A stretch of DNA of 64,000 nucleotides from Aquila chrysaetos chrysaetos (taxonomy: Eukaryota > Chordata > Aves > Accipitriformes > Accipitridae), in the NCBI RefSeq assembly GCF_900496995.4, contig NC_044011.1, positions 26,320,041-26,384,040 of the forward strand, in the 5' to 3' direction. Below the pieces are notes generated by a model. The model saw only the letters and a list, made by a program, of their open reading frames with translations, was not told the DNA's origin and searched no databases. The position numbers and the translations under genes are program-made. Below, piece by piece: positions 1 through 11,400 of this stretch. How positions within the stretch are numbered: the first letter of the stretch is position 1; every line of letters begins with the position of its first letter.

Positions 1-229
1 ATGGTAAACTGATGCCAGAAACCTGAAACATACCAGCGTCCCTGGGCGTTAGGGAAGGTGGGCAGGAACAAGCCTCAGACGCAAACAAGAGATTGCACCC
101 AGAAAAGTAAATTCTTTCTCCTTGAGCTAAAGTAAACGTGGGCGAGGGAGGGAGGGCGAAGAACAAGTACGCAGAACAAGAGACTTCTTAAGTCCTCTCA
201 GGAGTCTCTTACGCTAAAGCAAACCTTCA

Positions 230-1160
230 CCTTCCTCCGTTAAGGGCTTGCAAGAGAACAGCTGGAGCAAAAACGCGCGGCCCCACGGAGCCGCCCTGCC
301 ATGCCGCCATAGGCGCCGCCGTCCGCGCCCGGGGGCCCCCGGGGGAGACCCTCGGCCGGCAGGTAGGTAGGCCGGAAAACAGCAGAAAAGCGGGTTTCCC
401 CTTATTTCTGCTCACAGCTGGGATTTACTTTTTAATTCGGCCGCCGGGGGTGGCAGCCTGCCGTAAAGCGCGCGGCCCGGCGGCGAGGGGGCTGCCGTAA
501 AGCGCCGCAAAAAGTCGCGCGTCCCCCCCACCCCTCGCCGCACACGCACAGCCCGCGGCTCATACCGTGTCCCCGCGCCCCCCCCCCCGCCGGTCTGTCG
601 GGGCGGCGGATGGCGCCGGCGGCGGCGGCGGGAGGCCGCTCGCTCCCGCGGGCAGGGCCGCAGCGCGCGTAGGGGCCGCGGGCAGGCGCCACCCCACACC
701 ATGCTGGCCGCCGCTTGGCTGGGCAGGGGTTTCTGGGGGCTTCTTCGCGGCGCGGGGCGGAGGCGGCCGGGCGGCGGCGCAAGGCCTCTGGCCGGCCGAC
801 CCGGGGCGGTGGCGACGGCGGAGGGGCGCGGCGGCGGGGCGGGCGGCCGCCGCCATGGCAACAGCGGCGTCTTCTGCCTGGCGGCGGCCGCGGGGACTCT
901 GGCGAGGCCGCGCGCGGCGCCCGCCCTGCGGCAGCACCAGTGGCTGCTGCGCGAGCCCCAGCGGCTGCTGCGCGCGCCCGCCGCCGCCTGGCGCCTCCTC
1001 AGCGGCGGGAGCGGGCAGCGGCGGGCGGGGAGCGGCGGGGCCGGGCCGCCGGAGCCCCCCCGGGAGCGGCGTGTGGCGGGGCGCTACGCTGAGCTGGTAC
1101 GTGACCGTCGGGGTCGGGGGTCGCTGACGGGCTCGGGGGGGCGCTTGTTACCCCGGGGGA
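230..1160 (+). promoter_or_regulatory. CRLS1: CpG-island promoter and 5' region of CRLS1
   Basis: The sequence is very GC- and CpG-rich, in contrast to the AT-rich DNA around it, and ends just inside CRLS1 intron 1. It surrounds the start codon at 701. It contains several GC-box-like runs, a 16-bp palindrome at 328-343 and a 13-bp direct repeat (ctgccgtaaagcg at 458-470 and 492-504). No TATA box is evident, as is usual for housekeeping CpG-island promoters. The transcription start cannot be fixed from sequence. Bases 1-230 upstream hold no gene I can recognise. Confidence 0.75.
701..1096 (+). CDS. CRLS1: CRLS1 coding exon 1 (mitochondrial targeting region)
   Basis: This exon encodes 132 residues, starting [17 protein letters not shown] and then continuing rich in Arg, Gly and Ala, with few acidic residues near the start. 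That composition fits a cleaved mitochondrial presequence. It ends in phase 0 at ...AEL before a gtacgt donor. The region is poorly conserved between species. The start is chosen because the N-terminus resembles mammalian CRLS1 and the ATG lies at the expected place in the CpG island. Confidence 0.88.
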
Positions 1161-4100
1161 GGGGGCGCGAAGGTCCCGCTGCCTGCGGGCCACGGATGTC
1201 GCGCCCGACTTTGCAGCCGAACGAGGGCTTTTGGGGTCCCTCGGTGGCGGGCGGCGTAACCTCCTTTTGAGGGCTGAGTTAATGTTTAGTAGTAGTTCGA
1301 GGCCGCGTCCCTGTGTCCTGCGCAAAGGGCAGGTTGCTCCCAGGAACTTGCGAGGCTTTCTGGCCGGTCCAACTTCAAGCGCCTGTTTGCCTCGCTTAGT
1401 TCTGCTGGGCGCCAAGGTCGGGTTTGCCTTCCCGGCCTGAAGTTTTTGCCTTCTTGCTTTACAGTATGAAAACCCCTGGACGATCCCAAATATACTCTCG
1501 ATGGCAAGAATGGGTTTGGCGCCAGTTTTAGGGTATTTGATCGTTGAAGAAAACTTCCGTGTTGCGCTAGGTGTCTTTGTTTTGGCCGGCGTAACGGATT
1601 TGGTATGTCTACGTCAGTTTGGAAATACTTTGGGGATAGCGTGGGTTACGGTGATCCCATTGACGTGCATTGAAATTTAGACTCCCAATATAGAATGGAA
1701 ATGAATAAAACAGATCCGTTTTGATAGTCGTTGTTTTCTAGTAACACTAAACACATCCTTTGCGACATTGTGAAGGGAGCTCGCAGGTGCCCGAAGGGGA
1801 CTTGGTGCTGGTGGAGCAGTGGGGGATGTCGGGGTTCCCTGACCGGCCCTGGGTGGGCATTGTCCAGTCAGTGCTTATGCATCTAGTGATCTGTTGACAT
1901 GTGCAGGTGTACCCGCTGCACCCATCATGACAATAGCAGCGTGAATTTTAGAACATCAGATACCTCTTTTCTCTCTCTTTTTTTTTTTTTTCCCCCCCTC
2001 TAAATAATGAGAATTGAGTATGTTCAGAGGCTTCCAGAACCTGGAATGCAGTGTGAAAAAAACATGATACAAATATCAGCTAACAGGTATCATATTTCAT
2101 CTTAGTTAAACTAGCTGTATTATATGATGTCATTCATGAAATATCTCTGTAACAGTAGCATATATAGACTATTTTTATTCTAAGTTTTCTAACAGAGAAA
2201 CATTGAACTTTGTTTTTCCTAGCTGGATGGATTTATTGCACGAAACTGGGCTAATCAGAAATCAGCTTTGGGAAGTGCTCTTGATCCTCTGGCTGATAAA
2301 ATTCTCATCAGTGTGCTCTATGTGAGCCTAACTTGTGCAAATCTTATCCCAGGTGAGAAAATGTCAATTCCACGTACTATATAAGGTAAAGCAGCTAATT
2401 TTCTGTATAGTAATATTTCTGTGTTTCTGGAAGGAAAACTTGTGTATCTCTTGGAACTCTTGCTTTGTCAGTTGCACTTTGCTATGTGCTGCTATTAAAC
2501 ACTTAAAAAAACAGCCCCCCCAATAGACTTCACAGAAAGCATATGCTGCCATATACAAAAACAACTGTCATATACTGCCATTTTCAAATGTAGCTTCTTT
2601 AAAGCAATAATAGTTAGTAGCTATATGAAAGATTTTCTCATAGACTGGATTGTTTTAAGACTTCAGATTAAACCCTTTCAGAAGTTGTGTTAAAAATCTT
2701 CAGTCACGCATAAAACCTTGTTCAGAAGAATTTGAGAGTGGTTATTTCTTCTTGCTTCATATTTTGTGTTCATTTGGTTTGGTTTTTAATGATGGGCGTG
2801 ATTTTTCACTAGATCCTGTTGGCTTGGTTTTTCAGTTTCACTTACTTCTATGATTATTCTGAGGGATGTAGCGCTCATTGCTGCTGTTTTTTATGTGCGA
2901 TACAAAACTCTTTCTCCACCGGTAAGTGTATAGCATTAAACAACATTGTATGAACGTGTAATCATTTTATTTTTATTAAATCTTCTGTATTTTTACAAGC
3001 ATTAAAAAAATGAATAAGCCTTTAACAAAGTTGTAACCAGGAGATTTTCATCTTGAGACTTGAGGATTGCTCAAAACTTGGGTGGATAGCCTAAGATGTA
3101 ATGCTGTGCTTGTTCTTTTGCCAGATAGATATGTAAGCAGAACAGTATTTCATAAAATAGGTTTCATAAAATTGAGTCAGAGTACTGATAACTTTTTTTC
3201 CTGTGTATGATGTGTAATAAATCATATAAGAGCGGTAGCAGTATGATTCTTTAGTGCTACAATTGACTTTTCTGTATCACGTGAAAAGGTATATCAAATT
3301 GAATATACTGAATTGCCTTTTTTTTTTCCTCTTTTCTCCCCCTCACAGAGAACACTCAGTAGGTATTTTAACCCCTGTTATGCTACTGCCCAATTAAAAC
3401 CAACATTCATTAGCAAGGTAAGAGTAGTAACTCGTTACAAAAGATAACCCCTCAGTACTTGGGGTGGTGTGTTGTAGTCTGGAGGGAGGGGGCTGTTTAC
3501 TACTACTGCTGAGTGCAGTTTCAAAATAGTGCCAGCTAATTTGGAGGCAACTTAAATCCTGAAAGATTTTCAACTATACTGACAGAGCACATGCTAATTT
3601 CGAGTGTGTAAGATGCTTCATTAAAAGAGGTTTCTAAATAAATTTTGTGTATACAGACTAAGACTTAAACCAGTAATAAAAGTGTATACTGGTATTCCTT
3701 GCATAGTACATGTCTTCATTTTGGTCACATTTCCTGTTTTGCTTTTATCAGATGAATACAGCAGTTCAGCTAATTTTGGTGGCAGCTTCTTTAGCAGCTC
3801 CTGTTTTCAATTATGTGGACAGCATATATCTGCAGACATTATGGTAACTTACCTCTTCACTTTTTTTTCAGATAATTTAATGTACTCCTAAAGAAACTGG
3901 TAATTGAGATTAATCTAATTGTGTGGAACAAAAAACCTGTGCCCAGATGATGTAATAGACCCATCTGCCTGAATTTTTACACATTTATTCTTAACTGATG
4001 CAGGCGCTATATATTCATTGGCGCTTAATTTACTATAGAAGCAAAAAGTAGTCAAATGAAACTAGTTAAGATCCAGGAATAATAGCTAAGAAACAAGTCT

Positions 4101-5520
4101 TCAGAATAGACACAGTGTACACAGGCAAAGTGTAAATTCAGATTAATAAAAAAGAAGGGCATGGGAAGAAAGGCTGCATGGATTCTTTATTTGTTCATGC
4201 CGTAAGTGTCCTTGAAAAAGCAACCTTGACACCAGGGTCTAAAAATAGACGGGAAGTGTTTTCTTATATTTGCTTTATATTGTACCTGCTATCTTGAAAT
4301 CCAGGTTTCCGAAGCCTCTTTGAAAAGCACCTGAAGAAATCGGTGATTCCTGCTAGACTATAGGAAGGAAGGGGAGGAATTGAATGAAAACAGGCATAGA
4401 GGAGCATACTGCCTTAAATAATGGCTGTTCCTTTCACTGGTGTCATTGGAGATCTGAACTGTATCCCAATCTGAAATGTAGCAGGTGTTACAAGTGCAGT
4501 TATTTCTCCTGAGCAGTTAGGTAAGAGTTCAGAACAGAGGCTGAACAGCAGATAGCAGAGTTACTTAGTAACTTAGTTTAAAGCAGTGGAAAAACAACTG
4601 TTATTTGTCTGTTAGGAAAAAAACCCAACCAAACAAAAAGAAAAAAAACCCAAAGCTTTTAAGGAACCAGGAACCTTGATCTTAACAGTCAATATGGTTT
4701 TTCATCCTGTTGGAAAGCCAAATCTAGAATTACATCTGTTAGAGATGCTTACCTTGCTGCTTATCTGGGACTCTGAGAGAGTTACCCTGTTGTGAGAAAT
4801 GTTGGGTGTAACTTACCAGGGTCCTCTCTAAACACTCTCAAAAATGACCTGGATGAGTCTGGCAGTGTGTCCAGGGAGGGGCAGAGCTCTAGTGGTGACT
4901 CACATCTGAATGGTGTCAGCCTTTGACACAGAGGAACACTGCTAATTTAGAAATATATATATGGTTATTACCCAGCGTCTGGGAAGGGAACAAAAGGGGC
5001 CAAAGCTGAAACTTGGGCTTTAGCTTTGGAACTTGGTAAAATGATAAGTTCAAGTCTTTTGAGTCCTCCCCAGTCATACTACCAAGGGATACTTTCTCCC
5101 ATCAGTCAGTTCTCAAGCTGGTAAAAATGATACAGGGTACAAATACTGAAACAGATCTTTTGTCTTCCCTTCTCTAAAACAAGTGCTAATATGGTAAAAA
5201 TTTGGCCTAGTATGCAATTACGCTGAAACATGCTACTTAGTGCTGGATGGCAGTTCCTTTGTTTATCTAATCCTCCACTTGGCGCTGAATTTCAGCATAT
5301 AAACTGTAAACTGCATTTCTGTAGGACATAGTCCTTGACTGTGTTGTGAAAAATAGGGAAGACTCTTACGAATAACACTTTTTATTATTGTACTTAGACT
5401 CAAATGACTTACAGGAACTATTTTCCCCAAAGGTGCATCACAGCTTTCACAACGGTGACATCTGCGTACAGCTATTACCACTACGGCCGAAAAACGGTTC
5501 AGGTGATAAATAACAAATGA
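701..5520 (+). CDS. CRLS1: Cardiolipin synthase 1, complete, seven coding exons
   Basis: Cardiolipin synthase joins CDP-diacylglycerol to phosphatidylglycerol, giving cardiolipin and CMP, in the inner mitochondrial membrane. Coding exons are 701-1096, 1465-1602, 2223-2352, 2836-2921, 3349-3417, 3752-3843 and 5433-5520. They total 999 nt including the TGA stop, so 332 residues, about 30 longer than the human protein as I recall it. The extra length is in the Arg/Gly/Ala-rich N-terminus encoded by exon 1, which looks like a mitochondrial targeting sequence. Exons 2-7 closely match vertebrate CRLS1. The CDP-alcohol phosphotransferase signature, DxxDGxxAR followed by GxxxDxxxD, is intact across exons 2 and 3. 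Several hydrophobic membrane segments follow. The start ATG has A at -3. All introns are GT-AG and all phases agree. COMMD1 follows about 1.9 kb downstream on the same strand. Confidence 0.96.
1465..1602 (+). CDS. CRLS1: CRLS1 coding exon 2
   Basis: Forty-six codons begin YENPWTIPN, the conserved start of the catalytic domain, and end VTDL. The acceptor is ttacag and the donor gtatgt, with phase 0 at both ends. It carries the first hydrophobic helix and the first aspartate of the CDP-alcohol phosphotransferase motif. Confidence 0.95.
2223..2352 (+). CDS. CRLS1: CRLS1 coding exon 3 (catalytic motif)
   Basis: The exon starts [12 protein letters not shown] and contains the remaining motif residues: DG, AR, then G and the two aspartates in GSALDPLAD. 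It ends with the first base of a Val codon before a gtgag donor. The acceptor is tttttcctag. Confidence 0.96.
2836..2921 (+). CDS. CRLS1: CRLS1 coding exon 4
   Basis: The exon completes the split Val codon and encodes a membrane segment with the conserved [17 protein letters not shown]. It ends at phase 0 before gtaagt. The acceptor is tttttcag. Confidence 0.95.
3349..3417 (+). CDS. CRLS1: CRLS1 coding exon 5
   Basis: Twenty-three codons, [20 protein letters not shown] then ISK, closely match mammalian CRLS1. A strong polypyrimidine tract and cacag acceptor precede it and gtaaga follows. Both ends are phase 0. Confidence 0.95.
3752..3843 (+). CDS. CRLS1: CRLS1 coding exon 6
   Basis: The exon encodes [20 protein letters not shown] and onward to LQTL, a membrane helix, and ends with two bases of a Trp codon before gtaact. 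The acceptor is ttttatcag. Confidence 0.95.
5433..5520 (+). CDS. CRLS1: CRLS1 coding exon 7 with stop
   Basis: The exon completes the Trp codon and encodes the last helix ([19 protein letters not shown]) and the basic tail [10 protein letters not shown] before TGA at 5518-5520. The acceptor is ttttccccaaag. The 1.6-kb intron before it is the longest in the gene. Confidence 0.95.
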
Positions 5521-6500
5521 AGTATTCCTGGAAGGACCGTGTCTCAGCAGTGTGGTGTGCTTTACTGCCGAAGATGGTTGTATTGCAACTGAGTTTTGGG
5601 TCAAGAAATCTTGTTTTTCTGCTTAAACCATGGCATCGCAATGAAGTGAAGTTTGAACATGTACTGTGTATATATATAGAGAGAGACTTTTCAGTGTATT
5701 TTTAATTTGTTTAAAAATAAGGTTGTTTACAAAAACAAATAAATAATATTCTTAAAGACACAGGTTACTGGTTGCTGCCACGTGCATTCTGAATAATTTT
5801 ATACTGTTTTTGAAGTCAAAATATGCACTCTTCACTGGCTTTTTTTGTCATCTTTGTGCAAGGCAGTGAGTAGGCTGAGATCTGAGAAGAAAAAGCAATT
5901 ATAAGAACAAGTTTGTCTTTGTACTTCAACCTAAGTAAGTAGACCAGCATTGCTCATTAGGACTTAATCAGCTTGCAGCAGAAGAAAGTATGTCATCGAG
6001 GAACAGTACCTTCAGAAATTTAAACTGGAGTGATGGAATTTTTACTTCATAATCTGTGGTGATACAGATGAGCCATGAAGAGTTACTACTCTGCTCCCTT
6101 TTCTTTTTAAATGGGAGCAGTGGTGAACTGTATTCCTCAGAGAAGAGTTTTGAATCTTGGAAGGGTCAGCTGTGCAGTGAAGAGTTTGTACCCAAATGGA
6201 GTTACATTTCTTATACTGTATATTCATTTCTAGTGATTGAAGGGAACTCTTGTATGTCCAGGTTCTTTAAAGCTTCTAAAGATGCCGTTTAATCTAAATA
6301 CCGTGGGAGAAAAAGGACATTTTAAATGTCCAAATGGATGGAGAGAGTGGAAGAAACCTTCAGATGCATGTACTGTCAATTCTTCTGTACCTCTAGCTTC
6401 AAGAGGTGTGCGCTGTGATCCCCCTCAGGCAAGGGCAGTTTGCACGTGTTCTTTGCCTGTCTCCACTTGCAAAAAGATGCAGAATAAAGAACTAGGCAGA
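5521..6500 (+). other. CRLS1: CRLS1 3' UTR with candidate poly(A) signals
   Basis: After the stop the sequence becomes AT-rich. Canonical AATAAA hexamers lie at 5738-5743, about 220 nt past the stop, and at 6483-6488. Either could end the mRNA. The sequence alone does not say which is used. Confidence 0.5.
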
Positions 6501-7075
6501 ACAGATCATGTTGATCATAAACTTAGGTTTTATATTTTATCGAGCAACGTGGTATTTCTTGTATGTCATAAAAAAGAGTGCAACTATGAAGGGCTTAAAT
6601 AATTAAAATTAGGTGGTAAATGATACTGTTGTGTTATTAGCAGAAGATTTTTTGTAGACATCTCTTGTGAGAGCACATGGTCTCTTTTGTGACTGCGCAT
6701 GCTTGTATATATGAAGCATTTTAATTTTTTTTTTATTTAAACTTGTGTGGAATGGTGGACAGAGAAAAGACTTGATTTTTATTAGTACCTTTTTCTTAAC
6801 TGTTCCCGTGTTTTGTGGTCTGCCCTGCATCTTGCAGCAAAGGGACGGAGAGCAAAGCCTGGGGAAGTTTCCTTGAAATATTGGAGTGTTTAGTGAAATG
6901 GAGTACTTTTTCTTGAAGAAACAGTTTAGAAAGCAGAAATTTATTGTACCTAGTGAGGTCATTGCTGTTCGGGTTTGGTTGGTGGGGAGTTTTCTGCATG
7001 TTTGGGTCCCCCCCCCCCTTTTTTTTTTCCTTTTTTAATCGCAGATACCTTTGAAACATTGCAGGGGCGGGAGGA
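6501..7075. other. CRLS1-COMMD1 intergenic gap
   Basis: AT-rich DNA without a recognisable gene. It contains a C11-T10 homopolymer pair at 7008-7028. CpG density rises sharply after about 7,075, where the COMMD1 island begins. Confidence 0.6.
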
Positions 7076-8400
7076 GTGCTGCTCAGCGGGGATGCCTGTC
7101 GTTATGCCTGGCCGTGGCCCCGGGGCGGGGGGAAGAAGTTAAATGCACGCTCGTGGTGGGGGGTACCCCCTTGGATGTCTGTGTAACGTAAAATTCGCCT
7201 GGATGGTAGAGCCACGGCTTCTTCCGCTTACGTGTTGGGTGGGTGATAGTAGCGATTAGCTTGCTAAGAGCGCGGTCCGTCTCACCCCCGTGAGAAAACT
7301 CGGTCGTACACGCGTGGGCGCAGACGGTGGGGGCGGGCGCGGCGCGGGCTGTCTCCGCGCGGCCGCCGTACCCGTAGCCGCGAGCGGGGAGGGGCCGCCG
7401 GCGGCCCCGCCCTCTCCGTGATGGCGGCGCCCGAGCAGCCGCCGCAGCCGCCGCCGCCCGAGGGCTCCAAGCCCCTGAGCGCGCTCCTCGGCGGCATCGC
7501 CCAGGTCGCCTACTACGGCAACGCGGACATCACGGAGGAGCTGCTGCGCGGGCAGCTCTACCCCGAGGCGGCGCCGGAGGAGTTCCGCGCTCTGCGCGCC
7601 AAAATGGGCGGCCTCCTCCAGGTAACGGCTGCGGAGGGGGAAGGGGCCCCGGTCTGGCGGGAGGAGGGGGGTCTGCCCTGGGGGAAGCCATTTCATCGGC
7701 TTCCCCGCCTCTGGGTGTCTGGCCGCCCCCTCCGCACCAGGATCAGCCGGGGCGGGGGGAGCCGCGGGTGCTGCCGCGGGAGGGGGCGGTGTGGGGGGTG
7801 TGTGAAGCCGGCCGCCTTCGGCGCGGGGCTGCGGCTGTACCGGGCGCTTCTGGTACAGGCCTGGCGCCGGGACAAGGTCCCGAGGGCAGCCCGGCCCTGC
7901 CACGGCCGGGAGGGAGGGAAGGGCAGCCCGGCGTAGGCTTTGTCCGCGTCCCTTCCCGCTCATCGCACGGCGAGCAGCCGGCCGGCGGTCGGGCGCTTCT
8001 TTCGCGTCTCCTCAGCAGCAGGAGCCCCTCGGGCCGGTGCGCTGGGAGGGGCAGAAGGCGACCCTCGGTTCTTAGGCTCGCGGAAGGAAGTATCGCTCCT
8101 AGAGAAGCTCTCGGGGAGAGCTGCTGTCCAAAATACAGCTGTGTTTTGGGAAGAGCATCGCCAATCGGGGAGCAAGCTGTTTTAAATAGCAAGCAGAGTT
8201 CGTTTTACGTGTGAGAGAGGGGGAGGTGTTTTTCCTCCTGAACGGCTGGTTTTTGCTCTCCTGGGAGAGAGCGGAGCGCGGGCGGCGTCCCGGCCCGACG
8301 GGCGCGGGTGTCCGCTGCCGCCTGCTGGTGAGGTCCCCGGCTGCTGGGCAGGATTCATGAACTTGGTCGGCGGTGTTTTGGGGCGCTCCTGTCCGGAGAA
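7076..8400 (+). promoter_or_regulatory. COMMD1: CpG-island promoter of COMMD1
   Basis: Dense CpG and GC-box-like motifs such as gggggcgggcgcggcg at about 7329-7345 surround the start codon at 7421 and extend roughly 0.8 kb into intron 1. No TATA box is evident. An imperfect 22-bp palindrome centred on CAGCTG lies at 8128-8149 in the intronic part. Confidence 0.75.
7421..7621 (+). CDS. COMMD1: COMMD1 coding exon 1
   Basis: Sixty-seven codons start MAAPEQPPQPPPPEGSKPLS and end AKMGGLLQ before gtaacg. Residues from KPLSALL to the end align with the human first exon. The proline run after MAAPEQ is extra. The ATG at 7421 has G at -3 and +4. Long frames on the opposite strand here result from the GC richness. 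Confidence 0.93.
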
Positions 8401-11400
8401 AAATTACCTGAATGCAGTAGCGTAGCTTTAGCTGGATAATTCTTCACGCCCAAACCCCCGTATTTAGCAGTGAGCTTTTTATGTTGTCTTTTTCCCTTTC
8501 TAAAGTGTCGGGTTTTTTTACATACAAGTAAAGCTGCAACACGTTTGCTTGCTGTGCTTTCCCTATCACCACACGTTATTTTTACTGCATGCTATTTGTA
8601 TTGCTGAAGATCATCGATCTGTTTTTCAAAACAGCATCTTTTAAATTACTGTTCTCTAAACAATGCTCGGGATTACCTTGTGTTAGTCCGTAAGATGAAA
8701 AAAAGGTTAGAAATTTTAAAAGGAATTGGCTTTGGTTGTGTTGTCCCTCAATGGGGTTCATTTACCTGGTGTGCAAGCCAATAACGCACAGAGTCGAGGT
8801 ATTTTCAAATTAATCTTATTGATGCGCGTGAATGGGTGGGTGCCTGTCTCCAGACAGCACACCTTTGTCTCAACAATTCCCACATTTGTATATTTAAGTA
8901 ATATATATTCATTATTATTTCCAGGAACTAATGGTTCTTTCTTCTTTGCCTCTCGTGTAAATTAGTGCGCAGACTCTATCTTCTTTTGAGTAGGTGGTAT
9001 CATTTGAGTAGGTTGTCAATGAGTCGGTGGTTGCCATTTCCCCGTGTAGGAATTACGTTTTACCTACTTCTTCCCTAACCTTGGCAGTTCCAAGTGGTTC
9101 TTCAAGGTTTATTGACCAGACCACAATCCGTTACCTTCTCTGACATAAGCATTCTATCTATCTACAAAGCTCCATTGTCTAACAGTTTATTTCTAAACCC
9201 TAAATCATGATTAGTTATTGTTTCCCTATTTTAAATATTAACTGATGGGGGCTGTACACAGGACTTCATCAGTTCCCTGGTTATTTCAATCATATTATAC
9301 ATATTAATTGATAACACTTGCTTTTATCTGTGTTCTTATTTGTTACACGGTCAAAAGTAAGTGTGCATGTGCTTTTTAAAAGAAAAATTACTGTCAAATG
9401 TCCTTTTTTCTCTCTATTGCTGCTTCTGTATGAGGAGTCAGTATGTTAGTGCAAACATGCACGTTAGCCCAGCAGATGAACGGTTAACTGCTGCTTTAAA
9501 TGACCGAATCATTAAGTGCAGTGTCACCAGATTCAGCAGAGAACACAGCTTAGTCTCTCATAATTATGCTGTGCCCACAGCGCTGTTAGCAGCAGCCTCC
9601 CTCTTTGTGGGTCAGGTAAGGAACTGCATGTGTGAAACATACCGCTTCAATTAGATATTTCTTTATTGTTGCTCATGCCTGAAGACAACCACCTTGGTGG
9701 GCAGAGCAGTCAGATCTGCCACGTGTTCTGCAAGATGCGGTACGCCAGTTGGGACGTATGTTATTGCCAAAATGGGGGGTCTTGCCCCTTTCACCCCATC
9801 CACTGCCACTTCTTACCTTTTGACAGCTACAGTGCTTTCTGCAGCGCTCTGTGAACTAAGAGTTTTCTGTAGGATTACTGAATAACTCAAAGGGAGGAAG
9901 AAAAAGAGAATTACTGCAAAGTTCCTGACTTTAAATTGTCTCATGACAAAGATCTGATGAGCATCAGAGATGATTAGAGAAGACGGTTGGGACTACATAG
10001 CCAGGGGTGAAGGGGAGCGGGAAGCAAGATGTGCTCTTTCTTCAGTAGCAAGCTGTTTTGTTGGCATATTGAAGTAAGCTGAAATCAATGGCTGTTGATA
10101 TACTGAGCAGTGAACTAGAGTTTCTCAGAATTGGACACACTGCCTGTTCTCTGCTCTGTTTTGTGAGGTGATGGTGACCCGCATTACCAGAGCTCAGGAA
10201 TCAAAGCCCGGTGAGGATCAGAGTCCGAATCCATGGCTGAAAGCAGGAAGTTTTGAGTTCTACCTGACAGTATCACTGAAAAAAAAGATGGCTTTTTGCG
10301 GTATCACATTCTTTTAGAAAAAGAAACTAATACTCCCTATATTCTTCCCCCTCCCTGTGTATTCTGGCTGATATTTCAACTCTTTGCTGTAGGTTCCTGT
10401 TCAATTCTTGATTTGCTTTTCAGGTTTATTTTAAAAATTAGCTTCCTCTCTAAATCTGCCTAAGCCAAATTTTACTGTGATATCCATTCTCCCCTGTTCT
10501 GATAGTAATTTTTCAGACCAATGGTTATATCCTTTTCTTCCCCCCCCCCCCACCTGTTTTTCTTGGTGCTATTTTCTGAGGTGCTTTTGACTTACCTTAC
10601 AAGAAACACAAGTAGTATTTTTCTAGTTATTTCAATGCAGTACTGCAGTACAGTAACTTCAGATAAATGGTAACTTCATATGACTAATTATTGGATATTT
10701 ACCCATTGTTGTAATGTAGGCATATAGCTTAGGAGAATGGTAATATTTTGGGGAGAGGATATCACATTCCCCGTGTGCTGCTTTAAGAACTAAAGCTGGT
10801 AACAGCTGTGGTCTTTGAAGTCATGCCTTCCAATGTAAATTAGCACCTTGCTGTTATCAGGTGTGTCTCATGGTCTTCATGGCCACCACTCATCTAATCT
10901 CCTTATGGACAAAATTGCTGGTAAATAACCAAAGTTTATGCAGTTCAGCACACTTTAAAGTGGAAGTTTTGAGCTAAGCAATACACAAACTACTTTGTAC
11001 AGACACAACTTCATGTTGAGTATGCATGGATTTTGGGGTGCTTATTTCTAGTGGGTGACTTAAAGGAAGTAACACCTAAGTCCTGTGGATACTTGCAGGA
11101 TCTCGGTTCTAGAGCATTTGAAAAAATCCCTCGGCTTTCTGGTCATTCTGAGGGCCCTCTCTCTTTCACACTTCCCAATATGGGGGGAAAGGTTGATATT
11201 AGGGTTGTGCTTTGGAAGTAGGGAGGCTTAAACTTACTTTCCTCTTCCTCCATCTACCTACTGGGAAAACCCATTGTCCTAGCTATTATTTGTGATACCT
11301 CCTTTTCAGTTCTCACAGCTAGCCTACAGATCTCTGCCTCTTGCATAAACTGACTTGTCTGAAGCCATCACCCAGTGATACGGTGTGAGCTGTTTCTTTT

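Larger units (their letters stand above)
1097..5432 (+). other. CRLS1: CRLS1 introns 1-6
   Basis: Introns are 1097-1464, 1603-2222, 2353-2835, 2922-3348, 3418-3751 and 3844-5432. They hold only simple low-complexity DNA: a T14 run at 1978-1991, T/C tracts, and an A-rich stretch with ACCC motifs around 4614-4655 in intron 6. I see no nested gene. Confidence 0.85.

Noticed and set aside
412..1415. Long open frames on both strands over CRLS1 exon 1
   Set aside because: They come from the GC-rich composition. Only the frame starting at 701 continues into conserved CRLS1 exons.
7256..7963. 235-codon minus-strand frame over COMMD1 exon 1
   Set aside because: It is a shadow of the CpG island. It is Pro/Arg/Ala-rich with no recognisable domain.
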